Assembly (NCBI GenBank): GCA_029979305.1
Contig: JAPOHV010000004.1
Coordinates: 1-35,947 of the forward strand
Length of the DNA stretch: 35,947 bases
Source: Mycobacteriaceae bacterium
GTDB taxonomy: Bacteria; Actinomycetota; Actinomycetes; Mycobacteriales; Mycobacteriaceae
Reading direction: 5' to 3'
In this document: positions 1 to 6,679 of the stretch, in pieces
Numbering within the stretch: the first letter of the stretch is position 1
How the letters are laid out: the number at the start of each line of letters is the position of its first letter
Translations under genes and position numbers: made by a program
The notes under the pieces: model-generated
What the model was told of the DNA's origin: nothing
The model's input: the letters and a program-made list of their open reading frames with translations, nothing else
Databases searched by the model: none

Positions 1-639
1 CAGCGGCACCTGCTGCCGCTACCCGGCGGACTGGACCCGGTGGTCGCGGCGCCGCTGACCGACGCCGGGCTGACGCCGTACCACGCGATCCGCCGATCCT
101 GGCCCAAGCTCACCCCGGACGCCACCTGCGTGCTGATCGGTGTGGGTGGCCTCGGGCACATCGCGGTGCAGATCGCGCGGGCCACCACCGCGGCCCAGGT
201 GATCGCCGTCGACGTCAAACCCGAGGCGCTGGAATTGGCCCGCAACGTCGGCGCCCACCACGCGGTACTGTCCAACGACTCGGCGGCCGCGGTGGTGCGC
301 GAGCTGACCGGCGGACGCGGGGCCGACGTCGTGGTCGACTTCGTCGGCGCCACAGCGACTCTCGACCTGGCCCGGGCAGTGGCCCGCACCATGGCCGACG
401 TCACCATCGTCGGCATCGGCGGTGGCGAGGTTCCGCTGGGCTTCTTCTCCCAGCCCTACGAGGTGAGCATCGCGACCACCTACTGGGGCAGCCGGCCGGA
501 ACTGGCCGAACTGCTGGCGCTGGCGGCCGGCGGTCAGATCACCGCGGAGAGTTCCGTCTACTCACTGGACCACGGGGCTCAGGCATATGCCGATCTGCAT
601 GCCGGCAAGGTCACCGGTCGGGCCGTGGTGGTTCCCTAG
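1..639 (+). CDS. Zinc-type alcohol dehydrogenase, C-terminal part (5' end outside window)
   Basis: The frame is open from base 1 to the TAG at 637-639, so the gene begins upstream of the window. The visible 212 residues are the nucleotide-binding half and C-terminus of a medium-chain dehydrogenase. A Rossmann motif GVGGLGHIAVQIARA is followed by an acidic strand end (VIAVDVKPEALELARNVGA), where Asp suggests NAD(H) rather than NADP(H). The C-terminus ends KVTGRAVVVP, usual for NAD-dependent zinc alcohol dehydrogenases of the AdhA/AdhP type. The catalytic zinc ligands lie in the missing N-terminal half, so zinc dependence is inferred from family resemblance. It would oxidise an alcohol or reduce an aldehyde in the cytosol; the substrate cannot be read from the sequence. 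An acyl-CoA dehydrogenase follows on the same strand after about 90 bases. Confidence 0.85.
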   Translation, partial: QRHLLPLPGGLDPVVAAPLTDAGLTPYHAIRRSWPKLTPDATCVLIGVGGLGHIAVQIARATTAAQVIAVDVKPEALELARNVGAHHAVLSNDSAAAVVRELTGGRGADVVVDFVGATATLDLARAVARTMADVTIVGIGGGEVPLGFFSQPYEVSIATTYWGSRPELAELLALAAGGQITAESSVYSLDHGAQAYADLHAGKVTGRAVVVP

Positions 640-708
640 GGACGGCACGACCGCTGGGTCCACACCACATGAGCGGTGATTTCCCGTCGGTTGACCCCAT
701 TTGCCGGC

Positions 709-714
709 TAAGTT
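709..714 (+). promoter_or_regulatory. Possible -10 element (TAAGTT) for the acyl-CoA dehydrogenase
   Basis: TAAGTT fits the mycobacterial TANNNT -10 pattern and lies 14 bases before the ATG at 729. A TTGACC at 691-696 is too close (12-base spacer) to be its ideal -35. If it is real, transcription starts inside the reading frame extending up to 669, which favours the ATG at 729 as the start. This is a by-eye match only. Confidence 0.22.
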
Positions 715-728
715 ACCCCGGCGAGTCC

Positions 729-2063
729 ATGGTTGCGCCGGGGTCGATCAAACCGTTGACTGTCCCCATGTGGGATTTCGAGACCGACCCGGAGTACCAG
801 GAGAAGCTCGACTGGGTCGAGACGTTCATGCGCGACGAACTCGAACCGCTGGACCACGCTCCGCTGGACCCGTACGACAATAAGAACCCCGAACTGATGC
901 GGGTGCTGCGCCCGCTGCAACAGAAGGTCAAGAACCACGGTCTGTGGGCGGCGCACCTCAGCCCGGAGTTGGGCGGCCAGGGCTACGGCCAGGTCAAGCT
1001 GGCGCTGCTCAACGAGATCGTCGGCCGGTCCCGCTGGGCGCCAGCCGTTTTCGGATCTCAGGCCCCCGATTCGGGCAACGCCGAGATCATCGCGCTGTTC
1101 GGTACCGAGGAGCAGAAGGAGCGATACCTGCAGCCGCTGCTGGACGGTGAGATCTCGTCGTGCTACTCGATGACGGAGCCGCAGGGCGGCTCGGATCCGG
1201 GCCTGTTCACCACCCGCGCGGTGCGCGACGGCGACGACTGGGTGATCAACGGCGAGAAATGGTTCTCCTCCAACGCCCGCTTCGCGTCGTTCTACATCGT
1301 GATGGCGGTGACCAACCCCGAAGCCCGCACCCACCAGAAGATGTCGCTGTTCATCGTGCCCGCCGAGACGCCGGGCATCGAGATCGTCCGCAACGTCGGC
1401 GTCGGCGGCGAGTCCTCGGCACACGCCTCGCACGGCTATGTGCGCTACACCGACGTTCGGGTGCCCGGCGACCATGTGCTCGGCGGCGAGGGGCAGGCGT
1501 TCGCGATCGCCCAGACCCGGTTGGGCGGCGGCCGGGTGCACCACGCCATGCGGACGATCGCCCTGGCGCGCAAGGCTTTCGACATGATGTGCGAGCGGGC
1601 GGTGTCGCGGCAGACCCGGCTCGGTCCGCTGGGCGACTTCCAGATGACGCAGGAGAAGGTCGCTGACAGCTGGATCCAGATCGAGCAGTTCCGGCTGCTG
1701 GTGCTGCGCACCGCGTGGAAGATCGACCGGTATCACGACTACCAGAAGGTGCGCCGGGACATCGCGGCGGTGAAAGTGGCCATGCCGGGGGTGCTGCACG
1801 ACGTGGTTATGCGGGCCATGCAGTTGCACGGCTCACTGGGGGTGTCCGACGAAATGCCGTTCGTCAAGATGCTGGTGGCCGCACAGTCGCTGGCGATCGC
1901 CGACGGTCCCACCGAGGTGCACAAGCTGACCGTGGCCCGGCGCACCCTCAAGGAGTACGAGCCCGTTGAGGGATTGTTCCCATCCGGACACCTGCCCACC
2001 CGCAAGGCCGCCGCGCAGGCACGGCTGGCCGAGTTACTCGAACACGAGGTCGCCGAGCACTGA
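729..2063 (+). CDS. Acyl-CoA dehydrogenase (FadE family)
   Basis: A flavoprotein that introduces the alpha-beta double bond into acyl-CoA, the first step of beta-oxidation; electrons go to an electron-transfer flavoprotein. From the ATG at 729 it is 444 residues, slightly longer than the typical 380-410. The N-terminus (MWDFETDPEYQEKLDWVETFM) resembles the subgroup related to ACAD10/11. The acyl-CoA dehydrogenase middle-domain signature appears as CYSMTEPQGGSDPG, followed by INGEKWFSSNA. The C-terminal helical domain carries MQLHGSLGVSDEMPF, and ADGPTEVHKLTVARRTL supplies the probable catalytic-base Glu region. The frame is open up to 669, but those first 20 codons look non-coding; ATG 768 is another possible start. 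It converges directly on the thioesterase gene, whose stop begins at the next base. The substrate is unknown. Confidence 0.88.
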   Translation: MVAPGSIKPLTVPMWDFETDPEYQEKLDWVETFMRDELEPLDHAPLDPYDNKNPELMRVLRPLQQKVKNHGLWAAHLSPELGGQGYGQVKLALLNEIVGRSRWAPAVFGSQAPDSGNAEIIALFGTEEQKERYLQPLLDGEISSCYSMTEPQGGSDPGLFTTRAVRDGDDWVINGEKWFSSNARFASFYIVMAVTNPEARTHQKMSLFIVPAETPGIEIVRNVGVGGESSAHASHGYVRYTDVRVPGDHVLGGEGQAFAIAQTRLGGGRVHHAMRTIALARKAFDMMCERAVSRQTRLGPLGDFQMTQEKVADSWIQIEQFRLLVLRTAWKIDRYHDYQKVRRDIAAVKVAMPGVLHDVVMRAMQLHGSLGVSDEMPFVKMLVAAQSLAIADGPTEVHKLTVARRTLKEYEPVEGLFPSGHLPTRKAAAQARLAELLEHEVAEH

Positions 2064-2888
2064 TCAGCCGTCGGCGGTCCGCGCCACCGCCTGCCCCTCG
2101 TGCACCATCGTCGCCACCCGTCGGCCGTCGCCGCCGAACAGTCCCGCGGTCATGACCCCCCGGCCGCGACCCGCCGCCGGCGATCGCGACTCGAGCAGGT
2201 TCCACTCGTCGGCGCGGATCGGCGCGTGGAACCAGGTCGATGAGTCAGTGGTGGCGGCGTGGTGGCTGCGGTCTGTCATCGAATGACCGTGCACCGCCAG
2301 CACCGGGTCGACGCCGTAGATGTCGGTCACGTACACCGCCAGGCAGGCGTGCAGCACCGGGTCGTCGGGCAGCGGGGCGGTGACCCGCCACCACAGCCGG
2401 CGTACGAACTCGCCGTCGATCCGGGTGTCCCGGACGCGAACGTCGACCTCGCCGGGCGGCAGTGCCGGTGCCGGGCCGATCGGTCCGGTGCGCGGCAGTA
2501 GCCCGGGATCCTCGGCCACTCTGCGCTCGGCGTGCTGCGGACCGCCGGCCGGGACGGCGAAGAGTGCGGTAGCGGTGACCAGCAGCCGATCCCCCTGGCG
2601 GCCGAGAACCCGGCGCGAGGACGAACTGCGTCCGTCGTGAGTGCGTTCCACCGTGTAGCGGGCCGCTTCACCGGCGTCCCCGCCGCGCAGAAACTGCACG
2701 TGCAGGGCCGTCGGCGTGCGGTCCGCCGGCACTGTGCGGCATGCGGCGGCCAACGCCTGGGCGGCCAGCCGCCCGCCGTAGGCGCGCTTGCCCGCCGGCC
2801 CGCCGGCCGCACCGGTGAAGGCGTCGGCGTCCTCAGCGGTCAGGTCGACGAGCCCGGCCAGGGTGCCCCCCGTCACGCGCCCAGCCAT
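2064..2888 (-). CDS. TesB-like acyl-CoA thioesterase (double hotdog)
   Basis: 274 residues, close to the usual length of type II acyl-CoA thioesterases, which hydrolyse acyl-CoA to free acid and CoA. The N-terminal hotdog has GKRAYGGRLAAQALAAACRTV and LHVQFLRGGD, matching the family's G-G-x-x-x-AQAL and H-x-x-F patterns. The C-terminal hotdog has HAATTDSSTWFHAPIRADEW, which corresponds to the D-H-S-x-WFH block of E. coli TesB and supplies the catalytic Asp. The block corresponding to the E. coli V-Q-E-G segment reads VHEGQAVAR, so the catalytic Gln seems to be His here. The start codon lies inside the 3' end of the upstream CoA-transferase (16-base overlap, 2873-2888), so the two are probably translationally coupled and act on a common CoA ester. 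Family confidence is good; the substrate is unknown. Confidence 0.82.
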   Translation of the reverse strand: MAGRVTGGTLAGLVDLTAEDADAFTGAAGGPAGKRAYGGRLAAQALAAACRTVPADRTPTALHVQFLRGGDAGEAARYTVERTHDGRSSSSRRVLGRQGDRLLVTATALFAVPAGGPQHAERRVAEDPGLLPRTGPIGPAPALPPGEVDVRVRDTRIDGEFVRRLWWRVTAPLPDDPVLHACLAVYVTDIYGVDPVLAVHGHSMTDRSHHAATTDSSTWFHAPIRADEWNLLESRSPAAGRGRGVMTAGLFGGDGRRVATMVHEGQAVARTADG

Positions 2889-4027
2889 TCGGCCACGACC
2901 GCGTCGTTGTGCTCACCGAGAACCGGAGCGGCCGCCGCCGGGGTGTGCAGGCCATCGACCGCTATCGGCAGGCCGGGTGCCAGATAGGTTCCGATTCGCG
3001 GTTGGTCAAGCGGTGTGAACAACGGGTTGTGCTGCACGCGTGGGCTTTCCACTACCTCGGCGAAGCTCTGGTAGCGGTCCCACAGCACTGAGCTCGCCGA
3101 CAGAGCGGCGGTGACCTGCTCGGCGGTGTGCGACCCGAACCAGTCGGCGAACAGCCCGTCGAGCGCATCGCGGTGCCGGTAGCGCTGCCCCTCGTCGGTG
3201 AAGTCGGCGCCGAGGGTGTCGGCAAGCGCTGCAACGGCTTCGGTGGTTGCGGTCAGTTCGGTCAGATCGCGGAAATGCCTGGCGGTCAGCGCCACCACCA
3301 TGAACGACTGCCCGTCGGCACTGGTGAAGTCCCGGCCGTACTGGCCGAAGATCGCGTTGCCCAGCCGCGGGCGCTGCTCGCCGGTGACCATCACCTCGGT
3401 CAGGAACCCCAGGTTGGCCGCGGTGGCCAGCGCGACGTCATCCAGCGGCAGCCGGATGCTGCTGCCCTGACCGGTTGCGTCGCGGCGGCGCAGCGCTGCC
3501 AGCACGGCCAGCGCGGCGTAAAGCCCGCAGCTGACATCCCAGGCCGGCATCACGTGGTTGACCGGTCGGTCGTGGCCGGCCGGGCCGGTGACCATCGGGA
3601 ACCCGGTGGCGGCGTTGACGGTGTAGTCGACTCCGGTCGACCCGTCGCCGCGGCCCACCACCTCCAGGTGGACGAGGTCGGGGCGCTGAGCGCTCAAAGC
3701 CTCCCAAGAAAGCCATTGCCGCCCTGCGGCATTGGTGATGAAAACCCCGGCAGCCTCGATCAGCCGCGACACCAGCCGCCGGCCCTCCGGGCTGTGCAGG
3801 TCGACCTCCATCGACCGTTTGCCTTTGTTCAGGCCGGCCCAGTAGATGCTCGCGCCCGACTCGGCGAGTGGCCAGCGGTGGTAGTCGGCGGCTCCGCCGG
3901 GCGGGTCGATCCGGACCACGTCCGCTCCCAGTTGCGCCAGCGTCATACCCGCCAGCGGCACCGCGACGAAGCTGGAGATCTCGACGATCCGCACGCCCGA
4001 CAGCGGGCGCTCCGGGGTGGGGGTCAC
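2873..4027 (-). CDS. CaiB/BaiF (class III) CoA-transferase, resembling 2-methylfumaryl-CoA isomerase
   Basis: 384 residues, GTG start. Class III CoA-transferases move CoA between carboxylic acids through an aspartyl-CoA thioester. The family N-terminus is clear (PLSGVRIVEISSFVAVPLAG, then MTLAQLGADVVRIDPPGG), and the probable nucleophile is Asp164 in HVMPAWDVSCGLYAAL. The stretches FVAVPLAGMTLAQLGADV, YWAGLNKGKRSMEVD and VDYTVNAATGFPMVTGP recall, from memory, the intramolecular CoA-transferase Mct (2-methylfumaryl-CoA isomerase) of the 3-hydroxypropionate bicycle rather than formyl-CoA transferase. The bicycle itself is not expected in mycobacteria, so a related branched unsaturated CoA ester is more likely. 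A -10-like CATACT lies 6 bases before the GTG, suggesting a leaderless transcript. It overlaps the thioesterase gene downstream. Confidence 0.82.
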   Translation of the reverse strand: MTPTPERPLSGVRIVEISSFVAVPLAGMTLAQLGADVVRIDPPGGAADYHRWPLAESGASIYWAGLNKGKRSMEVDLHSPEGRRLVSRLIEAAGVFITNAAGRQWLSWEALSAQRPDLVHLEVVGRGDGSTGVDYTVNAATGFPMVTGPAGHDRPVNHVMPAWDVSCGLYAALAVLAALRRRDATGQGSSIRLPLDDVALATAANLGFLTEVMVTGEQRPRLGNAIFGQYGRDFTSADGQSFMVVALTARHFRDLTELTATTEAVAALADTLGADFTDEGQRYRHRDALDGLFADWFGSHTAEQVTAALSASSVLWDRYQSFAEVVESPRVQHNPLFTPLDQPRIGTYLAPGLPIAVDGLHTPAAAAPVLGEHNDAVVAEWLGA

Positions 4028-4061
4028 CCGTTGAGTATGGCGGTGCCCGCGGGCCTGGCGA

Positions 4062-4400
4062 TCACTGGTTGACCGCGAACGGAACCCCGAGGCAGACCAG
4101 GAACAGCAGCAGCAGGAACCAGCCGGCGGCCTGCCAGATCGGCCAGACGCCTTCGGCCTTCCAGACCTGATAGGTGCGGATGAAGGCCCCGATACCGCCG
4201 CCGAACAGAATGCCCGGAACCAGAATCCCGGCGATCAGTGACCGCCAGACGACGGTGCAGGCGAAGGCCACGCCGGCCAGCGCGATCACCGAGACGACGT
4301 AGGTGACCGCCGCCCGCACCATCGCCGGATCGTGCCAACGCTTCTCGACGTCGTTGATCGACCCCTGGTCGGGGTGATCGGGTCCGCGTTCGGTGGTCAT
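4062..4400 (-). CDS. Small integral membrane protein, three predicted TM helices
   Basis: 112 residues from the ATG at 4400, preceded at good spacing by a strong purine-rich ribosome site (GGAAGGAGAGG on the minus strand). The frame is open further upstream, but that extension runs antisense to the phosphodiesterase gene and lacks this site. After a hydrophilic N-terminus of about 27 residues come three hydrophobic segments: about residues 29-52 (VTYVVSVIALAGVAFACTVV), 55-75 (LIAGILVPGILFGGGIGAF) and 88-110 (AAGWFLLLLFLVCLGVPFAV). No catalytic motif is visible. I do not recognise a function; it looks like a lineage-conserved membrane protein. It is divergent from the phosphodiesterase gene (37-base gap) and lies 34 bases upstream of the CoA-transferase on the same strand. 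Confidence 0.8.
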   Translation of the reverse strand: MTTERGPDHPDQGSINDVEKRWHDPAMVRAAVTYVVSVIALAGVAFACTVVWRSLIAGILVPGILFGGGIGAFIRTYQVWKAEGVWPIWQAAGWFLLLLFLVCLGVPFAVNQ

Positions 4401-4437
4401 GATGGCCTCTCCTTCCAGGCTAGACGTACGGTGACGC

Positions 4438-4929
4438 ATGCGCATCGTGCTGATGTCGGATACCCACCTACCGCAGCGCGCCCGCGACCTACCGGCGCGG
4501 TTGTGGGCCGAGGTGGCCGATGCGGACGTGGTGATCCACGCCGGGGACTGGGTGCACGTCGACCTGCTCGACGAACTCGGGGATCGTTCGGCCCGACTTG
4601 TCGGCTGCTGGGGCAACAACGACGGCCCGGCGTTGCGGGCCCGGCTGCCGGAGCGCGCCGACGTGACGCTGGCCGGGGTGAGATTCAGCATCGTCCACGA
4701 GACCGGCGCCGCCAGCGGCCGCGAGGCGCGGATGGCCGCTGGCTATCCCGACACCGACGTGCTGGTGTTCGGCCACAGCCACATCCCATGGGACAGCACC
4801 GCCGGATCCGGTCTGCGGCTGCTCAATCCGGGCTCCCCGACCGACCGGCGCCGTCAGCCGTTCCACACCTTCATGACCGCGGTGGCCGAGGACGGCGCGC
4901 TGCGGGACGTCACGCTGCACCGGGTGTGA
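4438..4929 (+). CDS. YfcE/MJ0936-type metallophosphoesterase
   Basis: 163 residues, typical for the compact calcineurin-like phosphodiesterases of the YfcE/MJ0936 type, which hydrolyse phosphodiesters with a dinuclear Mn/Fe centre. All metal-binding blocks are visible: D8-x-H10 (MSDTHLP), D37 (HAGDWVH), GNNDG, a His in IVHET, and GHSH. The C-terminus carries the usual LLNPGSPTDRRR block. No membrane segment or signal peptide is present, so it should be cytosolic. The physiological substrate is unknown for most members. A TACGGT hexamer (4427-4432) lies 5 bases before the ATG, compatible with a leaderless or near-leaderless transcript. It converges on recD with a 10-base gap and is not obviously part of the recombination operon. 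Confidence 0.87.
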   Translation: MRIVLMSDTHLPQRARDLPARLWAEVADADVVIHAGDWVHVDLLDELGDRSARLVGCWGNNDGPALRARLPERADVTLAGVRFSIVHETGAASGREARMAAGYPDTDVLVFGHSHIPWDSTAGSGLRLLNPGSPTDRRRQPFHTFMTAVAEDGALRDVTLHRV

Positions 4930-4939
4930 CGGGGCCCGG

Positions 4940-6679
4940 TCAGCCGGCGCGCAGCCGGCGGGCCAGCCCGGTCGCCCGGACTGCGCGGCGGCCGACCGCG
5001 GCGCGCAGCTGGTCGGCGGTGCCGATGACCCTGACCTTGTCCCGTGCCCGGGTGACGGCGGTGTAGAGCAGTTCGCGGGTGAGCAACCGGGAGTCCTCCG
5101 TCGGCAGCAGTACGGTGACCTCGGTGGCCTGGCTGCCCTGACTCTTGTGGATCGTCATCGCGTGCATGGTCTCGATGTCGGACAGCCGGCCAGTGGCGAG
5201 TTCCACCGGCCCGCCGGCGCCCGCCATCACCGCGCGCAGCCCGCCGTCGCGCACGACCGCCACCCCGGTGTCCCCGTTGTAGAGACCCAGTCCGTAGTCA
5301 TTGGCGGTGACCAGCACCGGGCGGCCGGGATACCAGGCCGCCCACAGCGGCATGTCGGTCTGCTCGGCCAGCCACCGTTCGATCTGGCGATTCCAGTACG
5401 CCACCCCGTAGGGACCGCGGCGGTGGGCGCACAGCATCCGATGCTGATCCAGCGTCCGCAGCGCCTGGTCGGCATCCCCGAGCACGGCGGCCTCCCGCAG
5501 CTGCAGAGCCTGCGGCACAACGACTTTCCGCAGCACACCCGCGACGTCACCACCGCCTCGCACCCATTCGATGTGATCCCCGCCCGCGGCAAGCACCTCG
5601 ACGGCGGTGTCGGCGTCGCCGTCGCGGATGGCACTCGCCAGCGCACCGATGGAAGCCCCGAACCGATGCGAGGTCGCCAGCCGCGCGACCGGGGAGTCCG
5701 GGACCGTCTCGAGGCCCTCCACCATGTCGGCGAGCACCGCGCCGGCGTCCACCGAGGCGAGCTGGTCGGGGTCGCCCACCAGCACCAGCCGGGACTCCGG
5801 CCTGACCGCCTCCAACAGCCGCGCCATCATCGTCAGCGACACCATCGAGGTCTCGTCGATGACGATGACGTCGTGGGGAAGCCGGTTGTCGCGGTTGTGC
5901 CGGAACCGCGACCTGGTGTCGGGGCGGCTGCCCAGCAGCCGGTGCAGAGTGGTGGCGCTCAATTGCGGGAGCCGGGCCCGGTCGGCGGGATCGAGCCGGG
6001 CGACCTCGGCCTGAACCGCCTCGAGCAGGCGGGCCGCCGCCTTGCCGGTCGGTGCGGCGAGGGCGATCCGCGGTGACGGCCGGCCGTCGAGTTGGGCCTG
6101 CTCGGCCAGCAGTGCCAGCAGCCGCGCGACCGTCGTCGTCTTGCCGGTGCCCGGACCACCGGTGAGCACCGTCAGCGCACGCGACAGCGCGACCTCGGCC
6201 GCGGCGCGCTGTTCGGCGAAGCTGTCCGGGAAGAGCCTCCGGACGTCGGGTGCCGACCCCGAGCGGCGCGCGGCCGTCAGCGCCACGACGTCGTCGGCCA
6301 CCCGGCACTCCTCGATCCAGTAACGGTCCAGATAGAGCAGGCCACCGTCGAGGTGCAGCACCGGCGGATCGGCGGCCAGCACGCTGCGCGAGACGGCGGC
6401 CAGCCACTCCCCTGGGTCGGGCCAGGACAGTTCGGGCTGCCCGATCTGACCGGCGACGGCGCCGAGATCCAGGCAGACCGACCCGCCGCGCACGGCCCTG
6501 ACCACGAACGCGACGGCGAGCGCGACCAGCTCGTCGGACTCCTTGGCCAGCCCGCAGAGCCGTTGCGCGACAAGCACATCAGACGCCTCCAGGACACCGG
6601 CGTCGTTGAATGCCCGCAGCGGCCCGGTGGCCGAGACGCTGCGGCGCCAGTCGGCGTCGTCGGTGGTCATGGTGGTCAT
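4940..6679 (-). CDS. recD: RecBCD enzyme alpha subunit, 5'-3' helicase RecD
   Basis: 579 residues, close to the roughly 575 expected in mycobacteria. RecD is the SF1B helicase that travels on the 5'-ended strand in the RecBCD helicase-nuclease. Walker A is at about residues 172-182 (LTGGPGTGKTTTV), Walker B at VIVIDETSMVSL, and later helicase motifs appear as VLVGDPDQLASVDAGAVLAD, MTIHKSQGSQATEV and LLYTAVTRARDKV. The start at 6679 was chosen because its ATG overlaps the recB stop as ATGA (6679-6676); ATG 6670 is an alternative. It is the last gene of recC-recB-recD. Because recB carries a premature TAG 270 bases upstream, ribosomes ending there would not reach the ATGA junction, so RecD synthesis could be lowered by loss of coupling. 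Confidence 0.95.
   Translation of the reverse strand: MTTMTTDDADWRRSVSATGPLRAFNDAGVLEASDVLVAQRLCGLAKESDELVALAVAFVVRAVRGGSVCLDLGAVAGQIGQPELSWPDPGEWLAAVSRSVLAADPPVLHLDGGLLYLDRYWIEECRVADDVVALTAARRSGSAPDVRRLFPDSFAEQRAAAEVALSRALTVLTGGPGTGKTTTVARLLALLAEQAQLDGRPSPRIALAAPTGKAAARLLEAVQAEVARLDPADRARLPQLSATTLHRLLGSRPDTRSRFRHNRDNRLPHDVIVIDETSMVSLTMMARLLEAVRPESRLVLVGDPDQLASVDAGAVLADMVEGLETVPDSPVARLATSHRFGASIGALASAIRDGDADTAVEVLAAGGDHIEWVRGGGDVAGVLRKVVVPQALQLREAAVLGDADQALRTLDQHRMLCAHRRGPYGVAYWNRQIERWLAEQTDMPLWAAWYPGRPVLVTANDYGLGLYNGDTGVAVVRDGGLRAVMAGAGGPVELATGRLSDIETMHAMTIHKSQGSQATEVTVLLPTEDSRLLTRELLYTAVTRARDKVRVIGTADQLRAAVGRRAVRATGLARRLRAG

Noticed and set aside
4062-4691. A 209-residue version of the small membrane protein
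   Set aside because: The first 97 codons are antisense to the phosphodiesterase gene, and a strong ribosome site immediately precedes the internal ATG at 4400.
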